Of a DNA stretch of 29,555 bases, positions 15,250 to 22,601 are shown in pieces. The position numbers and the translations under genes are program-made. Below the pieces are notes generated by a model. That model was not told the origin of the DNA and searched no databases. It saw nothing but the letters and a program-made list of their open reading frames with translations. Source of the DNA: a virus; IMG/VR virus record IMGVR_UViG_3300044825_003425, positions 1-29,555 of that record, one strand, 5' to 3'. Position 1 is the stretch's first letter; each line of letters starts with the position of its first letter.

Positions 15250-16119
15250 ATGGGAAAGACATCCAGCCAAGTCGTGATTGCTGGGACCGACGCGACCATC
15301 ACGCATTGTTCTCTATGTGGCCGAAAGACACCAAAGTGTAAGTGGTGTTGGAAGGGTGGTGGTGGCGATCCACCAATGCCTGAGATGGCATCGTGGAAGA
15401 CTTGGCGACGTGGGCTTGAACGTGTTTTACGACGTGAGTTGAAACGCGCTGATGTGAATTCTGATGACGAACAACGCACCATTGAAGCGGTGCTTTTTGA
15501 CCGTGGAACAGTGCCATCAAGCGCAGAACTGATCGCGCTTCCATACCTTGCGCGAATGTGTTCCGAGGGTCGGTATAACGCTGGTCGTTCGACGGCACTG
15601 CTCACACGTCGCATCCATCTCGAACTTCGTCGTGTGTACATACCTCCTGACCAAGAGACGTTCATCGAGCGTATTGAGCGTATGCGTCGATTGACGCGCG
15701 ACGAACTCATTGCGCAAACAAAGCGTGATGCGGAAGAACAGCAGCGAATACAAGCGCTCTCTTGGCATCTCGAAGATCTGGCCTGCATTTCGGTGATGGC
15801 GGCAAATCGTCTCCGGCGCGCAGGAGTCACGCCAGCACAACGAACCTTGGCTGAAATCGTGGAAATTGTTGTGGAGCGTGTGGGTACAGATGCGTCGCTC
15901 CGGATCCCACATGCGCATTGGTGGCGAATTGCATCTGGTGTCGCTGCCGACGAGTTACGTAAACGCAACACGCGTATTCGTGTGGAACCGGCAAAACGGA
16001 TCCGTGTCGCGGATAGTTTTCCCACGTCGAATGAACAGGACATCCTCGCGGATGAAGAGGCACGCGCATCCGCCGATGCTGCTGAGCAACCCCGCGTGCG
16101 AAAGGCGAGAGCAACATGA
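15250..16119 (+). CDS. Uncharacterised protein with N-terminal zinc knuckle
   Basis: This 289-aa protein starts at ATG 15250 behind GAGGAG. Residues 20-33 (CSLCGRKTPKCKWCW) form a CxxC-x6-CxxC zinc knuckle, followed by Gly-rich GGGGDPP. The rest is helical and Arg/Glu-rich (RRGLERVLRRELKRA, ERIERMRRLTRDELIAQ), with possible coiled coil around residues 135-175. A basic segment near 235-255 (ELRKRNTRIRVEPAKR) may bind nucleic acid. It is divergent from the terminase and opens the second plus-strand cassette. Its codons look less GC-biased at third positions than those of its neighbours, possibly a recent acquisition. A packaging or regulatory role is possible but unproven. Confidence 0.75.
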   Translation: MGKTSSQVVIAGTDATITHCSLCGRKTPKCKWCWKGGGGDPPMPEMASWKTWRRGLERVLRRELKRADVNSDDEQRTIEAVLFDRGTVPSSAELIALPYLARMCSEGRYNAGRSTALLTRRIHLELRRVYIPPDQETFIERIERMRRLTRDELIAQTKRDAEEQQRIQALSWHLEDLACISVMAANRLRRAGVTPAQRTLAEIVEIVVERVGTDASLRIPHAHWWRIASGVAADELRKRNTRIRVEPAKRIRVADSFPTSNEQDILADEEARASADAAEQPRVRKARAT

Positions 16120-16538
16120 GCGAGAGTAAACCAGCGTGGCTCGACCAATGGATTGATATGCAATCGAAGAAGCGTGTGTACGACGAAGTCGCGGTTTCAT
16201 CGATGCGCGCAGCAGCGAACAGCAGCGCCGAAATGCGCAACATCATGCTCAGGTATCCGCCGTATTGCGTGATCAGTTTTCCGGAAAAACAGGCGACGAC
16301 ATTCGGCATCGTCATGGGTGTAACCATGATCGAACTGGACAAACCGACCAAAGGAATGCCGAGGCGCAAGCTTGCGATTCGACATGTCCCAAGCCCGTTA
16401 CATATCGCGGGCGCGACGACTCCGCACGAACAGGAAATAGGGTATGTGTTCCCTGAAGGCGTTGACGTGATCGCGTACTCGCCGCAGTTCACACCCGAAA
16501 CAATGCGCGCACTCATCGCGCCTGTGGGTTCTGCATAG
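16116..16538 (+). CDS. Uncharacterised 140-aa protein
   Basis: It starts at ATG 16116 (ATGA overlap). A helical N terminus (WLDQWIDMQSKKRVYDEVA) precedes a beta-rich body (PPYCVISFPEK, FGIVMGVTMIEL, KLAIRHVP, IGYVFPEGVDVIAYSP). No catalytic signature is seen. It is co-transcribed with the zinc-knuckle protein from P5. Confidence 0.68.
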   Translation: MSESKPAWLDQWIDMQSKKRVYDEVAVSSMRAAANSSAEMRNIMLRYPPYCVISFPEKQATTFGIVMGVTMIELDKPTKGMPRRKLAIRHVPSPLHIAGATTPHEQEIGYVFPEGVDVIAYSPQFTPETMRALIAPVGSA

Positions 16539-16572
16539 ACTCGCGTGCTCTGCATGGCGTAGAACGCACACC

Positions 16573-17001
16573 ATGCACAAGACTTCCCCTTCATTCGATT
16601 TGCCTGTGCGCTCGCAGCTTCGCGAGCATCTTCCACTCGTGCTTATTGAGTTGTTCGCGCTCATTGCTGGCGCGTTTGCGGAGCCAAGTGCGCACACGCT
16701 TGCGCTTCTCATCGCGTTGCTGTGCGTTCGTCATGGTCTGCTCGCGTGCGTCGCGACGTACCGCAGCATGCAGGCAAGACGCGCAACCCGTGTGTCTGTC
16801 GAGGTGCGTCTGGCCGAACGTCCGAAACCAGAGCAGCGCGAGCATGGCGTGACTGCTGGCGGTGGATTGGTCGGTCCTATGGCACCGCTAGTCGATCAGA
16901 AGACCAGCCCGTACGATTGTCACGGGATCGCGCAGGCTGTTGAAGCTGTCATTGCAACGAAGAACAACATCGATCCGAATCCGACAAAGCTCACTGAGTA
17001 G
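16573..17001 (+). CDS. Predicted membrane-hairpin protein
   Basis: This 142-aa protein starts at ATG 16573. No ribosome-binding site is visible in the 34-nt gap before it. Residues about 19-36 and 40-62 form two hydrophobic helices, with ELFALIAGAFAEP at 26-38 clearly related to the motif of the 10376 gene. A basic segment follows (RSMQARRATR). The C-terminal half is soluble and polar, ending in GIAQAVEAVIATKNNID. Its 3' end overlaps the convergent methyltransferase gene by 11 bases. Confidence 0.65.
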   Translation: MHKTSPSFDLPVRSQLREHLPLVLIELFALIAGAFAEPSAHTLALLIALLCVRHGLLACVATYRSMQARRATRVSVEVRLAERPKPEQREHGVTAGGGLVGPMAPLVDQKTSPYDCHGIAQAVEAVIATKNNIDPNPTKLTE

Positions 17002-17944
17002 TGACGGCTGCACGCACGTCGCTCACTGCAGCACCAAGTCGTCGAAGCGATGTCTCGATCGCGACGTTCGACGCGTCCATTCCGATCCACTTGCGTCCGT
17101 GTTTCTCCGCAACCGCGAGCGCCGTGCCAGACCCGCAGTAAGGATCGAGCACCGTGTCCCCTTCGTTTGAGAACGAAAGAATCACCCGCTCGAGGAGCGC
17201 CTCTGGTTTTTGCGTAGGATATCCTGTTCGTTCGTGACCCGATGGTGCAACCACCGGGATGTCCCACACGTCAGACAGTGGCGGGCCTGCGCTCCACTCG
17301 TCGGTTGTCTCGCTCTTCACTCGCTGTTTGTCCCGGACCACGGCACGCTGTTTCGCGCCGCCGAACGTGCGCTGCGTGCTCTCTGCGAGAGGCTCATATC
17401 CGGGGAGCGCGTTGAACGTGTGCGAGTCTGAAGCTACATACACGAGCAGCACGTCGTGCATCCGTTGCAGGCGTTTGGATGGTGTGGGCCAGCGTCGGTA
17501 ACGCCAAACGATCTCGTTCACGAATTGCTCGCGCCCGAACGCTGCATCCATCAGCACACGTACGAGATGCGTCATCGTGTCGTCGATGTGCACGACGCAC
17601 ACGCCACGCGGTGCGAGCAAGCGCCGGAGCTCGACGAGACGCACAGCAAGGTGCACCAGGAACGCGCCATCTGCCTTGCGCTCGTACAGCTCGAGGAGCG
17701 TGATAAGTGCGCGGAGCACCCAGCGCGGCGTCTCTCCAGGCATCTGTGCAAGCTCGCTGATGGTCGCCTCTTCGTCGTGCGTCCATGCCCATCTGTCCGA
17801 GTACGCGACCGCGCCGGAGCGCGCCCGGAAGATCTCGCCCGTGCGGAATGGCGGATCAGCGTACGCGAGGTCAACAGAACCGGCGGCCATCCGCCGGAGT
17901 TCGGCGATATTGTCGCCGTGTATCAAGCTCCCAGACATACGCAT
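16991..17944 (-). CDS. Beta-class DNA methyltransferase (N4-cytosine or N6-adenine)
   Basis: This 317-aa protein opens MRMSGSLIHGDN. ATG 17938 is an alternative start. The motif order is catalytic first: VDLAYADPPF (D30-PPF33), then motif X-like GYPTQKPEALLERVI, then SAM-binding LDPYCGSGT (266-274) with IGMDAS after it. That order is the beta class, as in many type II and orphan modification enzymes. A variable target-recognition region lies between (about 140-235, including WRYRRWPTPSKRLQRM). No restriction endonuclease gene is adjacent, so it is an orphan enzyme, probably protecting phage DNA or marking sites. Its recognition sequence is unknown. It is the only minus-strand gene between two plus-strand cassettes. 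Confidence 0.88.
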   Translation of the reverse strand: MRMSGSLIHGDNIAELRRMAAGSVDLAYADPPFRTGEIFRARSGAVAYSDRWAWTHDEEATISELAQMPGETPRWVLRALITLLELYERKADGAFLVHLAVRLVELRRLLAPRGVCVVHIDDTMTHLVRVLMDAAFGREQFVNEIVWRYRRWPTPSKRLQRMHDVLLVYVASDSHTFNALPGYEPLAESTQRTFGGAKQRAVVRDKQRVKSETTDEWSAGPPLSDVWDIPVVAPSGHERTGYPTQKPEALLERVILSFSNEGDTVLDPYCGSGTALAVAEKHGRKWIGMDASNVAIETSLRRLGAAVSDVRAAVTTQ

Positions 17945-17985
17945 AAGGTACGCCCGAAATATTTTTGCGCACGCTCGTTTGTTTC

Positions 17986-18014
17986 TTGACGGTTTATAAC
18001 CTGCGCGCTATACA
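17986..18014 (+). promoter_or_regulatory. Promoter P6, CTATAAMC class, leaderless
   Basis: TTGACG (17986-17991), a 17-nt spacer and TATACA (18009-18014). TTATAACCT lies at 17994-18002, and TTTGTTTC precedes the -35. The -10 begins 15 nt before ATG 18024. Confidence 0.78.
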
Positions 18015-18023
18015 TGCAGAGTC

Positions 18024-18191
18024 ATGAACCGAGCGGGTGCAGAACTCAATGCCATTATCGCCACGACCGAACCGCACATCGAGCAGCTCGAACGAGAAGC
18101 GGCGCGGCGAAGGTGGGCGATGGACATCGAGTGCGCAGCCATTCTCGCGCGCATGGATGCGACGACTCTCCGTCGCGAACTAACCCGATAA
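18024..18191 (+). CDS. Small helical protein, first gene of P6 operon
   Basis: This 55-aa protein (MNRAGAELNAIIATTEPH) starts at the exact leaderless distance from P6 and ends with TAA at 18191. It is entirely helical and charged (IEQLEREAARRRWAMDIECA) and may form a coiled coil. No family is recognised. The promoter spacing and the good ribosome-binding site of the next gene just after its stop support it. Confidence 0.65.
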   Translation: MNRAGAELNAIIATTEPHIEQLEREAARRRWAMDIECAAILARMDATTLRRELTR

Positions 18192-18203
18192 TTGGAGGTT
18201 GTG

Positions 18204-18467
18204 ATGCCGAATGTCGAATGGATCCTTGGTTCTATTCTTTCCCTCTCTGGTTGGCGCTTGGATGTTTTGCTGGTCCGTGTGACCAGCTTCTCGCGCGTGC
18301 TGTTTCTGGGTGTCGCGTTCGCGGTGAGTCCACCGGCCGCACAGCTCGTTTCGCCGGATGTCCGGATGGATGCGCGGACGGTCATTGACACGGTGGGCTA
18401 CGCCGTTGAAGAGACGGACGAACGCGCGGATATCCTGACGGATTATGCGTTCGGATTGGCGGCGTGA
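18204..18467 (+). CDS. Small hydrophobic protein of unknown function
   Basis: ATG 18204 has GGAGG 7 nt upstream. This gives 87 aa beginning MPNVEWILGSILSLSGW. Residues about 5-50 are hydrophobic and could include one or two membrane segments (VLFLGVAFAVSPP). The C terminus is acidic (EETDERADILTDYA). Family unknown. Confidence 0.6.
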   Translation: MPNVEWILGSILSLSGWRLDVLLVRVTSFSRVLFLGVAFAVSPPAAQLVSPDVRMDARTVIDTVGYAVEETDERADILTDYAFGLAA

Positions 18468-18468
18468 C

Positions 18469-18711
18469 GTGGCCTGGACGAAGCGCCAACTGATGGACGC
18501 GACGGTCATCCGGCTCATGGAACGCGGGCCTGGTGCGGGCACGTTCTATCTGATGAACAAGCAATCCACCGGCTGGTCATCGAGCTGTTACCCGTACGCG
18601 ACGCTCTCTGCGCTGCTCGCGGAATGGGACGTCGAACTCGGCCGCCACGACCGTGATCAATGGAGCGCGTTTATTCACGCGTATCCAAGAAAGAAGAGCG
18701 AACAAGGATGA
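18469..18711 (+). CDS. Small protein of unknown function
   Basis: GTG 18469, just after the preceding stop, gives 80 aa (AWTKRQLMDATVIRLMERGP). ATG 18445 would add 8 residues with overlap. The middle (GTFYLMNKQSTGWSSSCYP, then ATLSALLAEWDVELGR) looks like a compact helix/strand domain. It overlaps the next gene by 4 bases. Confidence 0.6.
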   Translation: MAWTKRQLMDATVIRLMERGPGAGTFYLMNKQSTGWSSSCYPYATLSALLAEWDVELGRHDRDQWSAFIHAYPRKKSEQG

Positions 18712-19277
18712 GCACAAGGACTATTGCAGACATCGCGTCCACTCTCGCGACGCAGGATAATGAATGCACCGTGAATCCCATGTTCGTCGTGCAGAAGCAC
18801 GAACGCATTTGGGGCTTGAGCCTCGATTACGTCGAGGACTACGTGTGGGTATCCGTCGAGGATTTCGAGCGTCACGAAGCCGATGAGAAGACCACCAAGC
18901 AGCTCGAACAATTGCACCAAGAATCGTACGATGACGAGATCGAACTCGATGACGATGACGGTTGCAAAGTCAAATGGACGCGCGTCGGATACCGCGATCA
19001 ATGGGTCTTCGTCACGGCGTGTCTCACGCGTGTGGGGTGCGAGGAGTATCTCCGGCTGAACGGGCATAACCTGGGCAAGACCCGGATCATGGTCGATGGC
19101 GAAGTCCGGAACAAAGAATGGGAGACGCTCCGCGCTCATATCGCGCGTGTGCCTCACGTTCATGCAGCGATCAAAGCAGCGAGTCAGGCACATGTCGACG
19201 GGAACAAGCCGCTTCTTGCTGATGCGCTTGGCGCGCTGATGGCCATCATCACGCACGCTGAAGGATGCCCACCGTGA
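18708..19277 (+). CDS. Uncharacterised 189-aa acidic phage/plasmid-type protein
   Basis: It starts at ATG 18708 (ATGA overlap), beginning MSTRTIADIAS. Key stretches are NPMFVVQKHERIWGL, an acidic stretch (ESYDDEIELDDDDG, about 77-90), YRDQWVFVTACLTRVGCEEY and LRLNGHNLGKTRIMVDG. From memory, proteins of this general build are common in phages and plasmids without known function. No catalytic motif can be named. It overlaps the next gene by GTGA. Confidence 0.78.
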   Translation: MSTRTIADIASTLATQDNECTVNPMFVVQKHERIWGLSLDYVEDYVWVSVEDFERHEADEKTTKQLEQLHQESYDDEIELDDDDGCKVKWTRVGYRDQWVFVTACLTRVGCEEYLRLNGHNLGKTRIMVDGEVRNKEWETLRAHIARVPHVHAAIKAASQAHVDGNKPLLADALGALMAIITHAEGCPP

Positions 19278-19513
19278 GCACCCATAGCGCGCAGGAAATG
19301 CGGTTCGACATCGACATCGAACCGCTCGGACATCCCGGCGGACCGACGAAGCCCGTCCCGGTATACGCGCGCTCCGCATCTGCTGCGGCGCGTATCGCTC
19401 AACAAGTTTTCCCGCGCGGCGAACAGCGCGTGCGTGCCGTTCGATTGGACTCGCGCATCGTTTGGGAATCGCAGAACCACATGACCAACAATGAGCAGAA
19501 TATCCCATGGTGA
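19274..19513 (+). CDS. Small protein of unknown function
   Basis: GTG 19274 overlaps the preceding stop (GTGA) and gives 79 aa (STHSAQEMRFDIDIEPLG). ATG 19265 is an in-frame alternative. It is a compact alpha/beta sequence (VPVYARSASAAARIAQQVF, RVRAVRLDSRIVWES) with no recognised family. Confidence 0.6.
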   Translation: MSTHSAQEMRFDIDIEPLGHPGGPTKPVPVYARSASAAARIAQQVFPRGEQRVRAVRLDSRIVWESQNHMTNNEQNIPW

Positions 19514-19737
19514 CGATTCGCGAAGCATCTGGGTGCGTGCACGCTGGGATTCACCTACACGGTGCTGGCGGACCAATGAACCGACAGGGCATCGAACGCG
19601 AGATCCGGCGAGCAACGGCGGGGCGCGATCTGCTCATCTATGAGCCCGTACCTGGGCACGCGCGCGCCTACGTACAAACGTCGCTTGTCGACTGCAATGA
19701 ACGCATAATTGACTTGCGCGGAGCGATGCTACTCTGA
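19507..19737 (+). CDS. Small protein of unknown function
   Basis: It starts at ATG 19507 or GTG 19510, both overlapping the preceding stop, and encodes up to 76 aa. The second half (RQGIEREIRRATAGRDLLIY, then ARAYVQTSLVDC) looks like a small alpha/beta domain. It is the last gene of the P6 transcript. No terminator is visible before P7. Confidence 0.52.
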   Translation: MVTIREASGCVHAGIHLHGAGGPMNRQGIEREIRRATAGRDLLIYEPVPGHARAYVQTSLVDCNERIIDLRGAMLL

Positions 19738-19740
19738 CCC

Positions 19741-19769
19741 TTGCTTCTCTATAACCTGCTGGTTACACT
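19741..19769 (+). promoter_or_regulatory. Promoter P7, CTATAAMC class, leaderless
   Basis: The -35 is weaker (TTGCTT, 19741-19746), followed by a 17-nt spacer and TACACT (19764-19769). CTATAACCT lies at 19749-19757, 8 nt after the -35 starts, and the -10 begins 15 nt before ATG 19779. The conserved element and spacing make the call despite the weak -35. Confidence 0.65.
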
Positions 19770-19778
19770 TTCACCACC

Positions 19779-19949
19779 ATGCATCACGAACATCCAACGC
19801 GTCGAGAACGATTCTTTTGGATTGGTTCCATGCTCGCTCTCGGCGCGTTTGGCGCGTACGCACACGAGCCGATCGCTGTACTCGGTGCGGCGCTTGGTCT
19901 GTTCCTATGGTTTGTCGCGATTCCGCGACAGAAAGGTTCCCCTTCATGA
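19779..19949 (+). CDS. Small membrane-hairpin protein
   Basis: This 56-aa protein (MHHEHPTRRERFFWIGSM) starts at the leaderless distance from P7 and ends by an ATGA overlap with the next gene. Two hydrophobic helices at about residues 13-27 and 32-48 flank the turn YAHEP. LALGAFGAYAHEP resembles the motif of the membrane proteins at 10376 and 16573. Each of the three plus-strand cassettes thus has one such protein. Function unknown. Confidence 0.65.
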   Translation: MHHEHPTRRERFFWIGSMLALGAFGAYAHEPIAVLGAALGLFLWFVAIPRQKGSPS

Positions 19950-21658
19950 ATTCGTCAGGACATCCATTTGGTCCCGGCCCGACTGCGACCATCCGTGAGG
20001 ACAGCCCGCGCGCGGACGCGTGGCGCACAATCTTCGGCGGACTGACTGCGCCGATTAAAACGGCAGTGCCACAACGATGCGAAATCGCGCGAACTGTCTC
20101 GCTCGTGTATTGGCTCGATATCGGCCGCATCGACAGCGCGATGATGGACCGACTGGTTGCTCATGCACAGTCGCAAATCGCGGGCGTAGTGCCGCATGAA
20201 CAGGTTCGTCTCGTGCTGGTGGCGGAAGGAATGCCCATCAAATGCGAGGATGTCTCGACCATCACGGACGAACATCCGGAAGGAATCATTGCTGGACTCA
20301 ACGCGGAGATTGCGAAAGCCACTCGGTATCAGCGAGAAACTTCCGAGTACGACCGAAAATTCGCGGTGGATAACAACATCATTACAGCACGTGTCCCCAA
20401 CCTCCGAACCGTGCCATCAAAGCCGTTCCGGATCGCAATCGTCGAAGCAGACATTCCGCACGAGATCTCCGACGAACGTCCGAGCGATGACGCTTCGATG
20501 TCAATATATGTGCCGAAGGACAAACCATCTGACGCAACTCACCATGCGGCGCTCGATGCGGTATTTAAAGACATTGCCGATCGGATCGACGCGCAGGCGG
20601 GCGTTCCGCTTGGCATGCTCCGCGCGAATGACGCGACTCCGCGAGCAACGTATGACATTCCACCCGGAGCGAGTATTGGCGACACGACGATCAATCCGGA
20701 CCGCATGACTGCCCAACAGATTGCCGAAATGATTGGCGGCGAAGTGATCAACGAACAGACCATTCGCAGTCCGTCGCTCGCGATACAGAGCGCGCAATCA
20801 CACATTATCTTCGACAGGCATGACATCCGTTCCGAACTTTCTTCCGGCGACGGTCTTCCGCCCGCTCTGTGCCAATGCCTCACGGACGGCACGCCGCGCG
20901 GTCCGCATTGCGTTCACGCGCGCGAATGGCCGTTCCGTGGCGACGACGGCGTCCGGCGTGTGCGCAAGCACGGCGGTGTGCCTACGTGCCCGCGCGCATG
21001 CGTCGAATGCTCCGACGGCGCTCACCACTTCTGCTTCTGCGAGATCGACATGCAGCCCATGCTCCCGTTGGACATGAGCGACGACGCGCTCGATGATGAC
21101 GAACGCGAAGAGATCGCTGCGCTGCGCCAGCATCCAGCGCATCTTGCGGGATGCGAAAGCTGGTACGAGTGTCGGCATTGCGATGGGTGGCTCGAGGCGA
21201 GCGACAACGATGATCTCGACGAAGACGCTCCGCCGGACAGCGATGATGCGCCCGACAGCGACGATTGCGACGACGAGGACGACGATTCGTTCGAAGATGA
21301 TGACGATGACTGGGATGATGAGAGCGATGATAACGAGCCGGATAGCTCTCCAACGCGTTCGCTTCATCCGGTGAACGATTCACAGATCGACCTCTTTGCT
21401 ACCCCCGCACCGCCCGTCGCGGTACCCGCATGGGCCTCGGAACTGGCTCATCGCATTCTGTTCTTTGGGCGGTTCATCAAGATTGTCGGGATGAACGTGC
21501 CGAACAACGTGACCGTGCAATGGTCGGCTGTTATTGCGACATGGTCGAATGATGTGCAGACGCGCGTGCACGAATGGCTTGTTTCTGCTGATGCGCCACT
21601 TAACGTGCCGGACGCGGTGCAAGCGCTGGTCGAACAGGCGAATGGATGTGGAGTATGA
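19946..21658 (+). CDS. 570-aa protein with Cys/His cluster and very acidic segment
   Basis: It starts at ATG 19946 (MNSSGHPFGPGPTATI, ATGA overlap). Residues 1-290 are globular, with VSLVYWLDIGRIDSAMMDRL and EQVRLVLVAEGMPIK. Residues about 305-420 hold many Cys and His (CQCLTDGTPRGPHC, CPRACVECSDGAHHFCFCE, CESWYECRHC), probably several zinc sites. Residues about 425-475 are almost all Asp, Glu and Ser (SDDCDDEDDDSFEDDDDDWD), probably disordered. A folded helical end follows (ELAHRILFFGRFIKIVG). No family is recognised. The acidic segment could mimic DNA or contact basic proteins, which is inference. Confidence 0.78.
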   Translation: MNSSGHPFGPGPTATIREDSPRADAWRTIFGGLTAPIKTAVPQRCEIARTVSLVYWLDIGRIDSAMMDRLVAHAQSQIAGVVPHEQVRLVLVAEGMPIKCEDVSTITDEHPEGIIAGLNAEIAKATRYQRETSEYDRKFAVDNNIITARVPNLRTVPSKPFRIAIVEADIPHEISDERPSDDASMSIYVPKDKPSDATHHAALDAVFKDIADRIDAQAGVPLGMLRANDATPRATYDIPPGASIGDTTINPDRMTAQQIAEMIGGEVINEQTIRSPSLAIQSAQSHIIFDRHDIRSELSSGDGLPPALCQCLTDGTPRGPHCVHAREWPFRGDDGVRRVRKHGGVPTCPRACVECSDGAHHFCFCEIDMQPMLPLDMSDDALDDDEREEIAALRQHPAHLAGCESWYECRHCDGWLEASDNDDLDEDAPPDSDDAPDSDDCDDEDDDSFEDDDDDWDDESDDNEPDSSPTRSLHPVNDSQIDLFATPAPPVAVPAWASELAHRILFFGRFIKIVGMNVPNNVTVQWSAVIATWSNDVQTRVHEWLVSADAPLNVPDAVQALVEQANGCGV

Positions 21659-22071
21659 GCGAATCAAAGCGGCAGGACATCCGTTCGATTTCCGATGTGA
21701 CTGATGACGAAATCGTTGCAGCACTCGCGGCCTATGGGATGAATGGAATCGACCTCGAAGATACCGACGACGGGAATGCCGTCCAAGAGATGTGTTACAC
21801 GCTCCGAATCGGGCGCGGTCATTCTCCGTTGCTTCCGGAAGATATCGACATCGAGCTCGCGAGCCGCATTCACTCGCTGGCATCCGAAGATGATGGCGCG
21901 CGAATCGTGTTCAATACGATCAACCTCGTGACGCTCGGTCCACGAGAATGGGCGCGCCGCCTGGCTGGTCTCTGCGAAGACAGCATCGCCGCCATCATGG
22001 CGGGCGAAGAACCACCGTTGGACGACCTGACCGCCGACGAGATTCACCGCATCGCGTTCGCCCCGTCATGA
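21655..22071 (+). CDS. Uncharacterised acidic 138-aa protein
   Basis: It starts at ATG 21655 (ATGA overlap), beginning MSESKRQDIRSISDV. It is helical and acidic (TDDEIVAALAAYGMNGID, PREWARRLAGLCEDSI, DDLTADEIHRIAFAPS). The two stretches with 'TDDEI' and 'TADEI' resemble short substrate-adaptor helices, but no fold can be named. It overlaps the next gene by 4 bases. Confidence 0.68.
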   Translation: MSESKRQDIRSISDVTDDEIVAALAAYGMNGIDLEDTDDGNAVQEMCYTLRIGRGHSPLLPEDIDIELASRIHSLASEDDGARIVFNTINLVTLGPREWARRLAGLCEDSIAAIMAGEEPPLDDLTADEIHRIAFAPS

Positions 22072-22334
22072 GCCATTCTTGGCGCTTTTCCCCGGTCTTC
22101 CGTTCGCCGCATCCTGACACACCGCAGGAAGAAACCGACGCGCGTTTCGCCGCCGGCTACGACGATGCGCTCGGCGAGGTCTACGACACGAACGCGCTGT
22201 CGTTCGCGGACCAGTTCGGCAAGCGCGCTGTGTACCACATCCGGTGCGGCCGGAAGCTCGGCGGCGGGCGCTTCTGCTTCCGGCGCGCTGACCATCCCGA
22301 AGACCAGTGCGAACCGCGCTGGGAATACCCGTAA
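22068..22334 (+). CDS. Small Cys-containing protein of unknown function
   Basis: This 88-aa protein starts at ATG 22068 (ATGA overlap). The end IRCGRKLGGGRFCF with HPEDQC gives a C-x11-C-x7-H-x4-C spacing that could hold one metal ion. It is the last gene of the P7 transcript. The convergent gene's stop lies 10 bases away and no terminator hairpin is seen between them. Confidence 0.62.
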   Translation: MSHSWRFSPVFRSPHPDTPQEETDARFAAGYDDALGEVYDTNALSFADQFGKRAVYHIRCGRKLGGGRFCFRRADHPEDQCEPRWEYP

Positions 22335-22343
22335 GACATCCTG

Positions 22344-22601
22344 TCAGTCCACTGATCTCGCTGGACCATCGAAGAAGGCGAGCCTCGCTCGAAACGTCTC
22401 AGTTGTTGCCACGTCGTTCGGCAACAACTTCGGCTTGATCGCTGGCGTGAACGCACTGCTCTTGAGCTGGTCGAGGTCCGTCTTTGCCGCGTCCCACGAC
22501 GAGTACGGCGTCGCCGCGCTCGGCCTGTGCGTCCACCCGCGTTTGCCGAGTTCGTTCATCATCCATGTATTGTCGCGGAAGTCGAAAATGCCCCAGGCCA
22601 T
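22344..22601 (-). CDS. Small protein of unknown function
   Basis: ATG 22601 gives 85 aa. The opening AWGIFDFRDNTWMMNELGKR resembles small phage proteins that begin 'W-x-IFD-x-x-D-x-xWM'. The longer frame to 22703 lies inside the preceding gene. The start codon sits at the edge of a strong hairpin (22590-22626) and no ribosome-binding site is visible, so initiation may be controlled by folding. It is the last gene of the minus-strand accessory region. Confidence 0.62.
   Translation of the reverse strand: MAWGIFDFRDNTWMMNELGKRGWTHRPSAATPYSSWDAAKTDLDQLKSSAFTPAIKPKLLPNDVATTETFRARLAFFDGPARSVD

Noticed and set aside
19709-19945. N-terminal extension of the 570-aa protein to 19709
   Set aside because: It would cover promoter P7 and the 56-aa membrane gene in another frame. 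ATG 19946 has the usual ATGA overlap.
21210-21345. GAT/GAC-rich DNA as a tandem repeat or origin
   Set aside because: The period is irregular and follows an acidic protein segment. There are no iterons or AT-rich unwinding region.
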